Notes: generated by a model not told the origin, from the letters alone. A stretch of DNA of 39,315 nt from Roseomonas acroporae (GCF_023223525.1 NZ_JALPRX010000081.1:1-39315), one strand, 5' to 3'. Numbered from the stretch's first letter, positions 17,025 to 28,323 are shown. Numbers and translations are program-made.

Positions 17025-17218
17025 GCGGCATGGCGCGGCGCGGCGCCTCCCCCGTCCAGGGACGCCGCCGGGCCGCTCCCGTGGGCGCACCCGGAGGAAC
17101 CCCCGGAGGCGCCCACGGTGCCGCCCGCGGGGGTGCCTCCGGTGCCGCCCTCGCATCCTCCTCCCCGGCGCCGGTTGCCGGGCGCGCGGGTCACGCCGCC
17201 CCGGAAGGCACGCCGTGA
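17021..17218 (+). CDS. small Gly/Ala/Arg-rich reading frame linking two genes
   Basis: A 65-codon frame starting with an ATG that overlaps the preceding stop (ATGA) and ending with a TGA that overlaps the GTG of the next gene (GTGA). The product is low-complexity (GAPGGTPGGAHGAARGG) with no fold signal. It may be translated only to carry ribosomes between the two genes, or it may be chance in high-GC DNA. The next gene has its own GGAAGG ribosome site, so coupling is not required. Confidence 0.25.
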   Translation: MSGMARRGASPVQGRRRAAPVGAPGGTPGGAHGAARGGASGAALASSSPAPVAGRAGHAAPEGTP

Positions 17219-19719
17219 CGCGGCTGACCGCGCGCGTGGCGACGGCGGCGCAGCTCGCCCACGCCGTCGATCCCGCTTCGATCGCCGTACCGGCGCCCGG
17301 GCATCGGCGGGCGACCCTGTTCCCCGCGCGCGGCCTGCGCCTGCCGCCGCCGGTCTTCGAGAACGTCGCCGAATTCCCCGAGACGCTGCTCTGGGACGAC
17401 CGGCCCGTCACGCCCGCCGCCATGTTCGACCTCCACCGCGAATTCCCCGCGGTGGAGCTGCTGCGGCTGCACGACGCCGTGCTCACCGGCGAGGAGACGA
17501 TCCTGCTCGACGGCCGCACCCTGCTGGCCGAGAGCTTCGCCGCGCAGGAGGTGCCGCATGGCTGGGAGCCGGCGGGGGAGGGAGCCGAGCCGGCGTGGCG
17601 GGCGGCGATCGACCCGGCGGCGCTGCCGGTGCTGGAAGGGCCGGTGTTCTGGCTCGACTACCACCTCTCCTCCGCCTTCGGGCACCTGATCTACTGGGGA
17701 CTCGCCCGGCTGATCGTCCTCTCCCGCGCCCTGCCGGACCTGCCGCTGCGGATCGTCGTGCCGCGCCGCTTCGGCGAGTACTTCCGCTTCTTCGCCGAGG
17801 CGCTCGGCCTCGCCCGCGTCGCCTTCATCCATGCCGACCGGCCGGTGCGCGTGCGGGACCTGCTCTACGTGCCGCTCTCCTGGCCCGGGAAGTCCTTCTT
17901 CCCCGTCTTCGCGGATGCGCGGGCGGAGATGGAGCGCATCCGGCGCCACGCCGAGGCGGCGGCGGCGGGCGTCGTCCTGCCGCGCCGGCTCTACCTGTCG
18001 CGCCGCGGCGCCGCCTACCGGCGCGTGCTGAACGAGGTGCCGCTGCTGCGCGCGCTGGAGCGGCACGGCTTCGTCGAGGAGCTGGGCGAGACGCTGAGCC
18101 CGGCCGAGAAGATCGCGCGCATCGCCAATGCGGAGGCCCTGGTCTTCGCGCATGGCAGCGGCTCGGCCAACGTCGCCTTCGCGCGCCCCGGGGCCACGGG
18201 GCTGGAGCTGTTCCTGGCCCCGAGCCTGGTGCCGGCGGTGGACCTGCGCGAGAACCAGCTCGCCTGCGTGGCGGCGGGGGTGGGTTACGGGGTGGTGGCC
18301 GGGCCGGCGATCGCCGACGGGCCGCTCGATCCGAATCTCTACAACGCCGACTTCCTGGTCCCGACCGAGACCCTGGAGCGGGCGATACGCCGGCTCGGGG
18401 TGGCGCCGGGCGACGTGCTGCCCGCCCCCCTCGCACCCGCCGGGGCGTCGCCCGCCGCGCTGCCGGCCGCGCTCGACCTTCCCGCGCTGCTGCGGCTGCT
18501 GCCGGCCGTGTTGCGGCTGGCCGGGAGGCTGCCCGGGGCGGCGCCCGAGGGAGTGTCCGGCGGGGTGCCCGGGGATCGGCCGGGCAGGGATCTGCCGGCC
18601 GGGAATCTACGGGCCGGGGATCTGCGGGCCGGGGATCTGCCGGGCGGCGCGCATCCGCCGGCGCCGGGCGAGGCGCTGGCGGGCGACCTCGCCGCCCTGC
18701 TCGCCGCGCTGCCGGCCGCCCGGCCGGACGAGGCACCCTTCCTGCTCGCCGCCAACATCGCCATGCGCCTGACCCCCGAGGGCGATTCGCGTGCCCTGGC
18801 GGTGCTGGCGCATTCCGGCGACCGGCGGGCGGTCGAGCACGGCCAGCGGCGGGGTGCCTCGGTGCAGGCGCTGCTGGCCGGCTCGCCGGTGCTGCTGCCG
18901 AGCCTGCCGGCGGTGCTCGACTCCCTGCTCCGGCGCCTGCCGGGCGGCGCCTGCCCGCTCGCCCTGCTCTCGCCGGTCCTGCCCCTGCCGATGCAGGTGG
19001 CGCTGCTGCGCCGTCTCGCCCCGTGCATCGACGAGGGCGGGCGCGGCGGCACCATCCTGCTCGCCCCGCCCATCGGGACCGCCGCGGCGGTGATCGCCGC
19101 CGCCGGCAGCCTCGGCCTCGGCCTGCTGTTCCAGGCCTTCCCGGTCTCGCCCGCGCATGGCTACGACCTGCTGGTCGCCACCACCCGGCCGCGCGGGGCG
19201 GGGCTGCCGCGCGGCGCGCCGCCCCTGGCGGCCGAGGGCACGCCCGGCGTGCTGGAGCGGGCCGAGCCGGCCGGAAGCTGCCAGGCCATCGCCGACCCGG
19301 CCGGCCGGCTGCACGCGGCGAAGCTGGCCGACGGGCCCGGCTATGCCCTGGCGGGGCTGGCCTTCCGCTGGCGCGGATCGGTGCGGCTGCTGCTCTCGGC
19401 CGGCCTGGCCGAGCAGGCCCCCGCGGAGTCGGCGGCTTTCGGGATCGTGCTGGACTTCCGGTGCGGCGGCAGCTGGCGGCGTCTGTTCCTGTCGATGCTC
19501 GGGTCGGGGGCGAAGTCGGCGGCCGGCACCCTGCCGGACTGGGGAGCCGGCACCGCTCCGGCCGGGACGCGCCGCATCGGCTGCCCGGCGACGCTGTCGC
19601 TCGACCTGCCGGCGCTGGCGCCGGCGGACTGGGATGGCGAGGTGATCCTGTCGCTGCGCGTCGAGGACACGCCGCCGGCGGTGCTGGGTGCCACCATCGT
19701 CCTGCTGCCCGGGCGCTGA
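17215..19719 (+). CDS. GT61-family glycosyltransferase fused to the unrecognised C-terminal domain
   Basis: An 834-aa protein. Residues about 140-385 are a family 61 (DUF563-type) glycosyltransferase: 'WLDYHLSSAFGHLIYWGL', 'LYLSRRGAAYRRVLNE', then 'AEALVFAHGSGSANVAFARPG' (near residue 312), the usual 'HGAxLxNxxF' site. Residues about 390-480 form a linker with five-residue repeats (AGNLRAGDLRAGDLPGG). Residues about 420-834 are a paralogue of the 392-aa protein just upstream, including LRRLAP, GLAFRWRGS, VLDF-GGSWRRLFL and 'LDLPALAPADWDGEVILSL'. The likely role is transfer of a sugar onto a surface glycan. The GTG start at 17215 has GGAAGG 7 bases upstream. The final 110 bases are also very similar at DNA level to the end of the upstream paralogue, suggesting recent duplication or gene conversion. 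Confidence 0.82.
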   Translation: MTRLTARVATAAQLAHAVDPASIAVPAPGHRRATLFPARGLRLPPPVFENVAEFPETLLWDDRPVTPAAMFDLHREFPAVELLRLHDAVLTGEETILLDGRTLLAESFAAQEVPHGWEPAGEGAEPAWRAAIDPAALPVLEGPVFWLDYHLSSAFGHLIYWGLARLIVLSRALPDLPLRIVVPRRFGEYFRFFAEALGLARVAFIHADRPVRVRDLLYVPLSWPGKSFFPVFADARAEMERIRRHAEAAAAGVVLPRRLYLSRRGAAYRRVLNEVPLLRALERHGFVEELGETLSPAEKIARIANAEALVFAHGSGSANVAFARPGATGLELFLAPSLVPAVDLRENQLACVAAGVGYGVVAGPAIADGPLDPNLYNADFLVPTETLERAIRRLGVAPGDVLPAPLAPAGASPAALPAALDLPALLRLLPAVLRLAGRLPGAAPEGVSGGVPGDRPGRDLPAGNLRAGDLRAGDLPGGAHPPAPGEALAGDLAALLAALPAARPDEAPFLLAANIAMRLTPEGDSRALAVLAHSGDRRAVEHGQRRGASVQALLAGSPVLLPSLPAVLDSLLRRLPGGACPLALLSPVLPLPMQVALLRRLAPCIDEGGRGGTILLAPPIGTAAAVIAAAGSLGLGLLFQAFPVSPAHGYDLLVATTRPRGAGLPRGAPPLAAEGTPGVLERAEPAGSCQAIADPAGRLHAAKLADGPGYALAGLAFRWRGSVRLLLSAGLAEQAPAESAAFGIVLDFRCGGSWRRLFLSMLGSGAKSAAGTLPDWGAGTAPAGTRRIGCPATLSLDLPALAPADWDGEVILSLRVEDTPPAVLGATIVLLPGR

Positions 19720-19855
19720 GGGCGCCTCCGGAGCGGATCGCCGGGCCGCGTTCCGCGAGCGGGCGCGACGCGGCTGCCGCCGCGGCGGAGGCGGGCCAGC
19801 CGGTCGGGCCAGCCGGTCGGGCCGATCGGCCAGGCCGGCCGGTCAGGCTGTCCGG

Positions 19856-20794
19856 TCAGGCCGGCCGCTGGGCGAACACCGTCAGCGTGTTGCGGAATTG
19901 CGGGTGTGGCACGACGATGTCGAGCTTCCACCCGGCCAGCGCCGGCTCGGGCCGCGCGAAGTGGCCGGGCAGGAAGGCGTGGTAGAAGCAGTGCGCGAAT
20001 TCCGTCGCGGCCACGTCGAAGCCGGCCGCGCGCAGCATCGTCTCCATGTCCTCGGCCGTGAAGAAGCGGACCGGGCCGCGCCAGTGGCCCATCACCATGG
20101 CCGAGCTGGACGCGACCGGCTGGTGCAGGAAGGGATGGCCGGCGGCCAGGTTGTCGAAGGTGTCGACCTGCCGCGCGTTCTGCGTGGTGACGACCAGCAT
20201 GCCGCCCGGCCGCAGCGCGCGCAGCGCCTCGCGCAGGATGTCGAGCGGGTGGTAGAGATGCTCGACGACGTGCGCGAGCAGCACCAGGTCGGCGGCCCCG
20301 TCGGGGCAGGGAATGCGGCATTCCAGGCCGCGCGTGGTCTCGTCCACCACGTGGGGATCGAGGTCGGCGGCGAAGTGCTCGATGCCGTAGCCGCGCAGCA
20401 GCGCCGACTGCTCGGGCGGCAGGGGCTGGATGGCGCTGGCGGCGATCCGGCCGCGATGCAGGCAGAAGTCGCGCAGCGCGATCGGGATGCCGAACGGGTA
20501 GGAGCCCAGATCGACCAGGAAGCCGTCATGCGGCAGGTGGCGCCGCACCGCTTCCAGCGTCAGCCAGTGGCGGTGGAGCTGCGCCATGTAGAAGCTCGGC
20601 GGCTCCAGGAAGTCCTCGCTCGGACCGACGCCGTCGAAGGGCAGCCGCGGCAGCGACAGCACCCAGTCGATGAAGGCCCGCGGCGGAAAGCCGAGGCGGG
20701 CGGCCGCCTCAGGCGGCACCGGCACGGGCTGCCACCTCCCGAACAACTCCTCCAGGGAACGGCCTGCGAGCACCTCGCGAAATGATGCAGCCAC
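19856..20794 (-). CDS. class I SAM-dependent methyltransferase
   Basis: A 312-aa cytosolic protein with a methyltransferase domain around residues 75-230: 'FLVDLGSYPFGIPIALRDF' replaces the usual motif I (VLDxGxGxG), 'ADLVLLAHVVEHLYHP' is a clear motif with HVVEH, and 'ALRPGGMLVVTTQNARQ' is the post-motif strand. A C-terminal extension (RFFTAEDMETMLRAAGF, then a membrane-proximal helix) is typical of methyltransferases found in polysaccharide loci. Motif I lacks the canonical glycine spacing. The GTG at 20794 is chosen (AGGAAG 11 bases upstream); a GTG at 20857 would add 21 basic, low-complexity residues. It is convergent with the GT61 gene, so its membership in the glycan module is inferred from position only. 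Confidence 0.8.
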   Translation of the reverse strand: MAASFREVLAGRSLEELFGRWQPVPVPPEAAARLGFPPRAFIDWVLSLPRLPFDGVGPSEDFLEPPSFYMAQLHRHWLTLEAVRRHLPHDGFLVDLGSYPFGIPIALRDFCLHRGRIAASAIQPLPPEQSALLRGYGIEHFAADLDPHVVDETTRGLECRIPCPDGAADLVLLAHVVEHLYHPLDILREALRALRPGGMLVVTTQNARQVDTFDNLAAGHPFLHQPVASSSAMVMGHWRGPVRFFTAEDMETMLRAAGFDVAATEFAHCFYHAFLPGHFARPEPALAGWKLDIVVPHPQFRNTLTVFAQRPA

Positions 20795-20914
20795 GATCTG
20801 CCCGTCTTCCTGCCGCCGTCCGTTCCGCGTGCCGCCCCGACGGTCCCGGCGCGGCACCTCCGGGAGTGAGGAACGCCCGGGACGGCCGTCGGATGCGGCC
20901 CCGGGCGGTGCCGT

Positions 20915-22129
20915 TCAGCCGATGCGCACCACGTACTGCGCCGCCTCCAGCGCCGCGACGATCAGCGCCGCCTGCGCCTGGTCGCGCACCTCGATCATCA
21001 GCTCCAGCTCCGCCGACTGCACGGAGGGCGCGGCGAACAGGCGCTGGTGCGAGACCTCGATGACGTTGCCGCCCTGCTCGGCGACGCGCGTCGCGATGTC
21101 GGCCAGCACGCCGGGGCGGTCCGGGATGTCGAGGTGCAGGCGCAGCAGCCGCCCGTCGCGCAGCAGGTTGCGCAGCAGCACGTTGGCCAGGATGCGCGCA
21201 TCGATGTTGCCGCCCGAGACGGCGAGGCCGACGGCGGCGCCGCGGAACCGCTCGGGGTAGGCGAGCAGCGCGGCCAGCGCGACGGCGCCGGCGCCCTCGG
21301 CCACCACGCGCGCCCCCTCGGCCAGCAGCGCGATGGCCTGCTCGGCGGCGCGCTCGGGCACCACCAGCACCTCGCGCACGTGGCGGCGGACGATCTCCAG
21401 CGGCAGCTTCCCGACGTCGCGCACCGCGATGCCCTCGGCGATGGTCGGGCCGCCGACATGCACCGCCTCGCCGCGCAGGAGCTGCGCCATGGCCGGGTAG
21501 CCCTCGACCTCGACGCCGTAGACCGGCAGGCCGGGCCGCAGCGCGGCGGCCGCCGCGGCGCAGCCGGCGATCAGCCCGCCGCCGCCGATCGGCAGCACCA
21601 GCGCGTCGAGCTCCGGCACCTCCTCCAGCATCTCCAGCGCCAGCGTGCCCTGGCCCGCGACCACGCCGGCATCGTCGTAGGGATGGATGAAGACCAGCCC
21701 GTCGCGCCCGGCCAGTTCGCTCGCGTGCGCGGCGGCCTCGGCCAGCGTGTCGCCGTGCAGCACCACCTGGCCGCCGAAGGCCTGGGTGCGCGCCACCTTG
21801 GTCAGTGGCGTGAAGCGCGGCATCACGATCACGGCGCGGATGCCCTGCAGCGTCGCGTGCCGCGCCACCGCCTGGGCGTGGTTGCCGGCCGACATGGCGA
21901 CGACGCCCGCCGCGCGCTCGGCCTCGGAGAGCAGGGCGATGCGGTTGGCGGCGCCGCGCTCCTTGAAGGCGCCGGTGGCCTGGAGCGTCTCGAGCTTGAG
22001 GAAGGCGCGGGCCCCGGTGGCGCGGGAGACGGCGTGGCTCTCCACGATCGGCGTGCGCAGCACCGTGCCCCGGATGCGCGCGGCGGCCGCGCGGACCTCG
22101 GCGATGCCGACTGTTGGCAGACCGGTCAT
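20915..22129 (-). CDS. threonine ammonia-lyase (PLP-dependent, with C-terminal ACT domain)
   Basis: A 404-aa cytosolic enzyme that deaminates threonine (and serine) to 2-oxobutanoate, the entry to isoleucine synthesis or threonine breakdown. The PLP lysine lies in TGAFKERGAANR. The serine/threonine dehydratase fold continues with 'SAGNHAQAVARHA' and the phosphate-binding GGGGLIAG. The last 80 residues form one ACT-like regulatory domain (IPDRPGVLADIATRVAEQGG). This short, single-ACT form is common in alphaproteobacteria; whether it is biosynthetic (IlvA) or catabolic (TdcB) cannot be settled by sequence. The ATG at 22129 has AGGAGAG 7 bases upstream. It is last in the run carA-carB-greA. Confidence 0.93.
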   Translation of the reverse strand: MTGLPTVGIAEVRAAAARIRGTVLRTPIVESHAVSRATGARAFLKLETLQATGAFKERGAANRIALLSEAERAAGVVAMSAGNHAQAVARHATLQGIRAVIVMPRFTPLTKVARTQAFGGQVVLHGDTLAEAAAHASELAGRDGLVFIHPYDDAGVVAGQGTLALEMLEEVPELDALVLPIGGGGLIAGCAAAAAALRPGLPVYGVEVEGYPAMAQLLRGEAVHVGGPTIAEGIAVRDVGKLPLEIVRRHVREVLVVPERAAEQAIALLAEGARVVAEGAGAVALAALLAYPERFRGAAVGLAVSGGNIDARILANVLLRNLLRDGRLLRLHLDIPDRPGVLADIATRVAEQGGNVIEVSHQRLFAAPSVQSAELELMIEVRDQAQAALIVAALEAAQYVVRIG

Positions 22130-22252
22130 GGTCACTCTCCTGCTCCGGCGCACCGCCCGCCGGCGCTGCTGCCGGGGTCCAGGGTCGGTCGCCTGTCGTC
22201 CCGGGTCTGGAGGGCCGCGCCCCCCGGCCCGGGACATGCAGGGCGGGCGCCG

Positions 22253-22726
22253 TCAGTTGAAACGGACGGCGGTAATCTCGTAGGCGCGGGAGCCGCCGGG
22301 GGCGGGGACCTCGACGCTGTCGCCCAGCGTCTTGCCGATCAGCGCCTTGGCCAGCGGCGAGGAGATGGAGATCGAGCCTTCCTTGATGTCGGCCTCGTGC
22401 GCGCCGACGATTCGGTAGGTCTTCTCCTCGTCGCTCTCCTCGTCGACGATGGTGACGCGGGCGCCGAACTTCACCTGGTTGCCGGAGAGGCGGGAGACGT
22501 CGATCACCTCGGCCGAGGGAATGACGGACTCGAGCTCGGCGATGCGGCCCTCGATGAAGGACTGGCGTTCCCGCGCCGCGTGGTACTCGGCGTTCTCGGA
22601 GAGGTCGCCATGCGCCCGCGCCTCGGCGATCGCCCGGATCACGGCCGGGCGCTCCTCGGACTTCAGGTGCCTCAGCTCCTCCTCAAGGCGGGCGAGACCT
22701 TCCGCGGTCATGGGGAACTTCTGCAC
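22253..22726 (-). CDS. greA: transcription elongation factor GreA
   Basis: A 157-aa protein that inserts its coiled coil into the RNA polymerase secondary channel and rescues backtracked complexes by stimulating RNA cleavage. The N-terminal coiled coil carries the acidic tip as '[18 protein letters not shown]', with the catalytic D and E residues. The C-terminal FKBP-like domain ends with [10 protein letters not shown] and a short tail. The start is taken as GTG at 22726 ([11 protein letters not shown]), because GreA proteins begin with about this length before MTAEG and AAGGAAAGG lies 8 bases upstream. An ATG start at 22711 would trim five residues. Confidence 0.96.
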   Translation of the reverse strand: MQKFPMTAEGLARLEEELRHLKSEERPAVIRAIAEARAHGDLSENAEYHAARERQSFIEGRIAELESVIPSAEVIDVSRLSGNQVKFGARVTIVDEESDEEKTYRIVGAHEADIKEGSISISSPLAKALIGKTLGDSVEVPAPGGSRAYEITAVRFN

Positions 22727-22783
22727 GGCACGCCTTTCCTTCAGCCCTGTATCGCATCCCCGTCGTGCCGGCCCTGTCCCCGA

Positions 22784-22806
22784 CCGGGGCCGCCCTTCGG
22801 CCCCGG
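22784..22806. terminator. hairpin in the carB-greA gap
   Basis: A perfect 9-bp stem CCGGGGCCG/CGGCCCCGG with a 5-base loop lies in the 160-base space between carB and greA. It has no T-run, so it may attenuate rather than end transcription. Confidence 0.35.
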
Positions 22807-22886
22807 CTGGCTGGCCCGACTGGGTAGCCGGGAGAGATGGAGTCACGAACGCGCCCGGGCAAGGCTCGGCCCCGCCCAGGATGCAC

Positions 22887-26132
<3,246 letters not shown>

Positions 26133-26178
26133 GGGAACGGAACCTGTCTGATCGAGGGGATGCGGGCGGTGCGTCGGC

Positions 26179-27639
26179 TCAGGCCGACTTCTGCTGCTTC
26201 TCGATCAGCTCGACGAAGCGGTGGAACAGGTAGTGGCTGTCGGAGGGGCCGGGCGAGGCCTCCGGGTGGTACTGCACCGAGAAGGCCGGCTTCTCGGTCG
26301 AGGCGATGCCCTCGTTGGAGCCGTCGAACAGCGAGGTATGCGTCACCTTCACCGTCTCCGGCAGGGATTTCTCGTCCACCGCGAAGCCGTGGTTCTGCGA
26401 GGTGATCTCCACCCGGCCCGTGGCCAGGTCCTTCACCGGCTGGTTGGCGCCGCGATGGCCGCGCTCCAGCTTGTAGGTCCGCGCGCCGAGCGACAGCGCC
26501 AGGAGCTGGTGGCCGAGGCAGATGCCGAACACCGGCTTGCCGGCATCGAGCACGCCGCGGATCGCCGGCACCGCGTACTCGCCCGTCGCCGCCGGGTCGC
26601 CGGGGCCGTTGGAGAGGAACACGCCGTCCGGCTCGTGGCGCAGGATGTCCTCGGCGGTGGCGGTCGCGGGCACCACCGTCACCTCGCAGCCGGCATCGAC
26701 GAGGCAGCGCAGGATGTTGCGCTTGGCGCCGTAGTCCACGGCGACGACGCGGTGCTTCGCCGCCGGCGCCTTCGCGTAGCCCTCGCCCTGCCGCCAGAGG
26801 CCCTCCTCCCAGCGGTAGCTCTGCCGGCAGGAGACTTCCTTGGCGAGGTCCATCCCCTCCAGCCCGGCCCAGCCGGCGGCCTGGGCGCGCAGCGCCGGCA
26901 GGTCGAAGCGGCCGTCGGCCGGGTGGCACAGCACCGCGTTGGGCGGGCCGCCGTCGCGGATGCGCATGGTCAGCGCGCGCGTGTCGACGCCCGCGATGCC
27001 GGGGATGCCGAAGCTCTTCAGCCACTCGTCCAGCCCGCGCGTGGCGCGCCAGTTGGCGGGCTCCGTCACGTCCTGCTTGACCACGAGGCCGCGCGCGGCC
27101 GGGGTGGTCGCCTCCAGGTCCTCGGGGTTGGCGCCCACGTTGCCGATGTGCGGGAAGGTGAAGGTGATGATCTGCCCGGCATAGGAGGGGTCGGTCAGCG
27201 TCTCCTGGTACCCCGTCATGCCGGTGTTGAAGCACAGCTCGCCCACCGCCGCGCCGCCCGGCGCCGTGTGGGCTCCGAAGCCGCGCCCCCAGAAGACGTG
27301 GCCGTCGCCGAGCACCAGGCAGGCGGTGGCGCCGGCCGGAGCCTCCTCGTTGCCGGACTGGTCGGCCGTCTCGGTCGCGGGCATGGCATTCTCCGGAGGG
27401 GTGGTCACGGCAGGAACGGCCGCGGCGGCGGCCGGAAGGGGCGACGCCGGCGGGGCCGCATCGGGCCGGGGAAGGTCGTCGAGCGCAAGGCCGGTGGCCC
27501 GCAGGATGGCCGGCCAGTGCTTGGCCGGCACGGAGCGGGCCTGCCGCCACTTGCGGATGGCCTCCGTGCCGACGCCGCAACGCAGGGCGGCGGCCTCGGC
27601 TCCGCCCATCAGGGCGACGATCTCTTCCACGGTGCGCAT
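26179..27639 (-). CDS. carA: carbamoyl-phosphate synthase small subunit with N-terminal helix-turn-helix domain
   Basis: A 486-aa protein in which a small DNA-binding-like domain (about residues 1-57) is joined to a complete CarA. The first part, with [19 protein letters not shown] and then '[20 protein letters not shown]', looks like a Cro/YdaS-type helix-turn-helix. I believe a similar domain at CarA N-termini is known as 'carph-isopro'. A Pro/Ala linker ([20 protein letters not shown]) follows. The glutamine amidotransferase is intact, with the Cys in [14 protein letters not shown] and the His-Glu pair in QYHPEASPG. The start is set at 27639, where a predicted promoter would begin a leaderless mRNA; ATG 27648 is nearly equivalent. 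A third Met at 27384 (MPATETAD) has a CGGAG ribosome site 6 bases upstream and would give an ordinary 401-aa CarA. Confidence 0.93.
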   Translation of the reverse strand: MRTVEEIVALMGGAEAAALRCGVGTEAIRKWRQARSVPAKHWPAILRATGLALDDLPRPDAAPPASPLPAAAAAVPAVTTPPENAMPATETADQSGNEEAPAGATACLVLGDGHVFWGRGFGAHTAPGGAAVGELCFNTGMTGYQETLTDPSYAGQIITFTFPHIGNVGANPEDLEATTPAARGLVVKQDVTEPANWRATRGLDEWLKSFGIPGIAGVDTRALTMRIRDGGPPNAVLCHPADGRFDLPALRAQAAGWAGLEGMDLAKEVSCRQSYRWEEGLWRQGEGYAKAPAAKHRVVAVDYGAKRNILRCLVDAGCEVTVVPATATAEDILRHEPDGVFLSNGPGDPAATGEYAVPAIRGVLDAGKPVFGICLGHQLLALSLGARTYKLERGHRGANQPVKDLATGRVEITSQNHGFAVDEKSLPETVKVTHTSLFDGSNEGIASTEKPAFSVQYHPEASPGPSDSHYLFHRFVELIEKQQKSA

Positions 27640-27645
27640 GGGCGG

Positions 27646-27674
27646 CATATGTGGGAAAAAACTTCCCGGATCAA
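27646..27674 (-). promoter_or_regulatory. predicted carA promoter
   Basis: Read on the minus strand: TTGATC (27674-27669), a spacer of exactly 17 bases, then CATATG (27651-27646). A start of transcription seven bases later falls on the A of the ATG at 27639, which would make the mRNA leaderless. The -10 is weak (3 of 6 consensus), so this is a proposal. Confidence 0.4.
27653..27667. promoter_or_regulatory. operator-like dyad 1 upstream of carA
   Basis: GGGAA-N5-TTCCC. It fills almost the whole spacer of the predicted carA promoter, where a bound protein would block polymerase. It has the same geometry as dyad 2, centred 39 bases away. Confidence 0.6.
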
Positions 27675-27691
27675 CTCTCGACCGAGTGATC

Positions 27692-27706
27692 GGGAAATTT
27701 CTTCCC
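27692..27706. promoter_or_regulatory. operator-like dyad 2 upstream of carA
   Basis: A second GGGAA-N5-TTCCC, flanked by C and G so the arms extend to CGGGAA/TTCCCG. The sequence between the two dyads is itself roughly palindromic (GATCA...TGATC), making a 54-base region of overall two-fold symmetry. It also lies 136 bases upstream of the divergent yqeY-dnaG-rpoD genes. Confidence 0.6.
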
Positions 27707-27842
27707 GCCTATCGGCCATGCGGCCCGGGCGGGGCGGCCGCCGGTGCGCCGGCCATGACGCGGCCGCCCCGGGGCGGTACCATGCCGGACGGACGGCCCG
27801 CCCGACCGGCCGCGATTTCCCAACCACCGGATTCGTAACGCC

Positions 27843-28301
27843 ATGGACCTGCGCACCCGCTTCACCGACGAGCTCAAGACCGCCATGAAGGCCGGCGATG
27901 CCCCGCGCGTCTCCACCCTGCGCATGATCCTGGCCAGGCTCAAGGACACCGACATCGCCGCCCGCCCCTCCGGCGTGGACAAGGTGCCGGAGGAGCAGGT
28001 GGTCTCCATGCTGCGCGGCATGGCCAAGAGCCGGCGCGAGAGCGTCGAGCTGTACCGCCAGGGCAACCGCCCCGAGCTGGCGGCCAAGGAGGAGGCCGAG
28101 ATCGCCGTGATCGAGAGCTTCCTGCCGCAGCAGATGGACGCCGCCGCGATGCAGGCGGCGGTCGATGCCGCCGTGGCCGAGACCGGCGCCGCCTCGATCA
28201 AGGACATGGGCAAGGTGATGGCCGCGCTCAGGGCGAAGCACGCGGCGACGCTCGACATGGCGGCCGCCGGGCCGCTGGTGAAGGCGCGGCTCTCGGCCTG
28301 A
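27843..28301 (+). CDS. yqeY: GatB/YqeY domain-containing protein
   Basis: A 152-aa cytosolic protein built from the helical YqeY domain also found at the C-terminus of GatB, the tRNA amidotransferase subunit. It has the start 'LRTRFTDELKTAMKAGD', the 'ISRxSG.. EEQVVSMLRGMAKSRRES' helix, and the end 'IKDMGKVMAALRAKHAA'. Its free-standing role is uncertain; a tRNA-related function is usually assumed. It is the first gene of yqeY-dnaG-rpoD, a common alphaproteobacterial arrangement of the macromolecular-synthesis operon, with 22 bases to dnaG. It is divergent from carA. Confidence 0.93.
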   Translation: MDLRTRFTDELKTAMKAGDAPRVSTLRMILARLKDTDIAARPSGVDKVPEEQVVSMLRGMAKSRRESVELYRQGNRPELAAKEEAEIAVIESFLPQQMDAAAMQAAVDAAVAETGAASIKDMGKVMAALRAKHAATLDMAAAGPLVKARLSA

Positions 28302-28323
28302 GCGCGGGAGAGCCGGACGCCGG

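Noticed and set aside
18600-18660. Pentapeptide-repeat domain in the GT61 protein
   Set aside because: Only about three units are present, too few for the beta-helix fold of pentapeptide proteins; treated as a linker repeat.
22130-22252. A riboswitch or leader peptide before the threonine ammonia-lyase gene
   Set aside because: The 123-base gap shows no run of Ile/Thr codons, no terminator/antiterminator pair and no riboswitch core I recognise.
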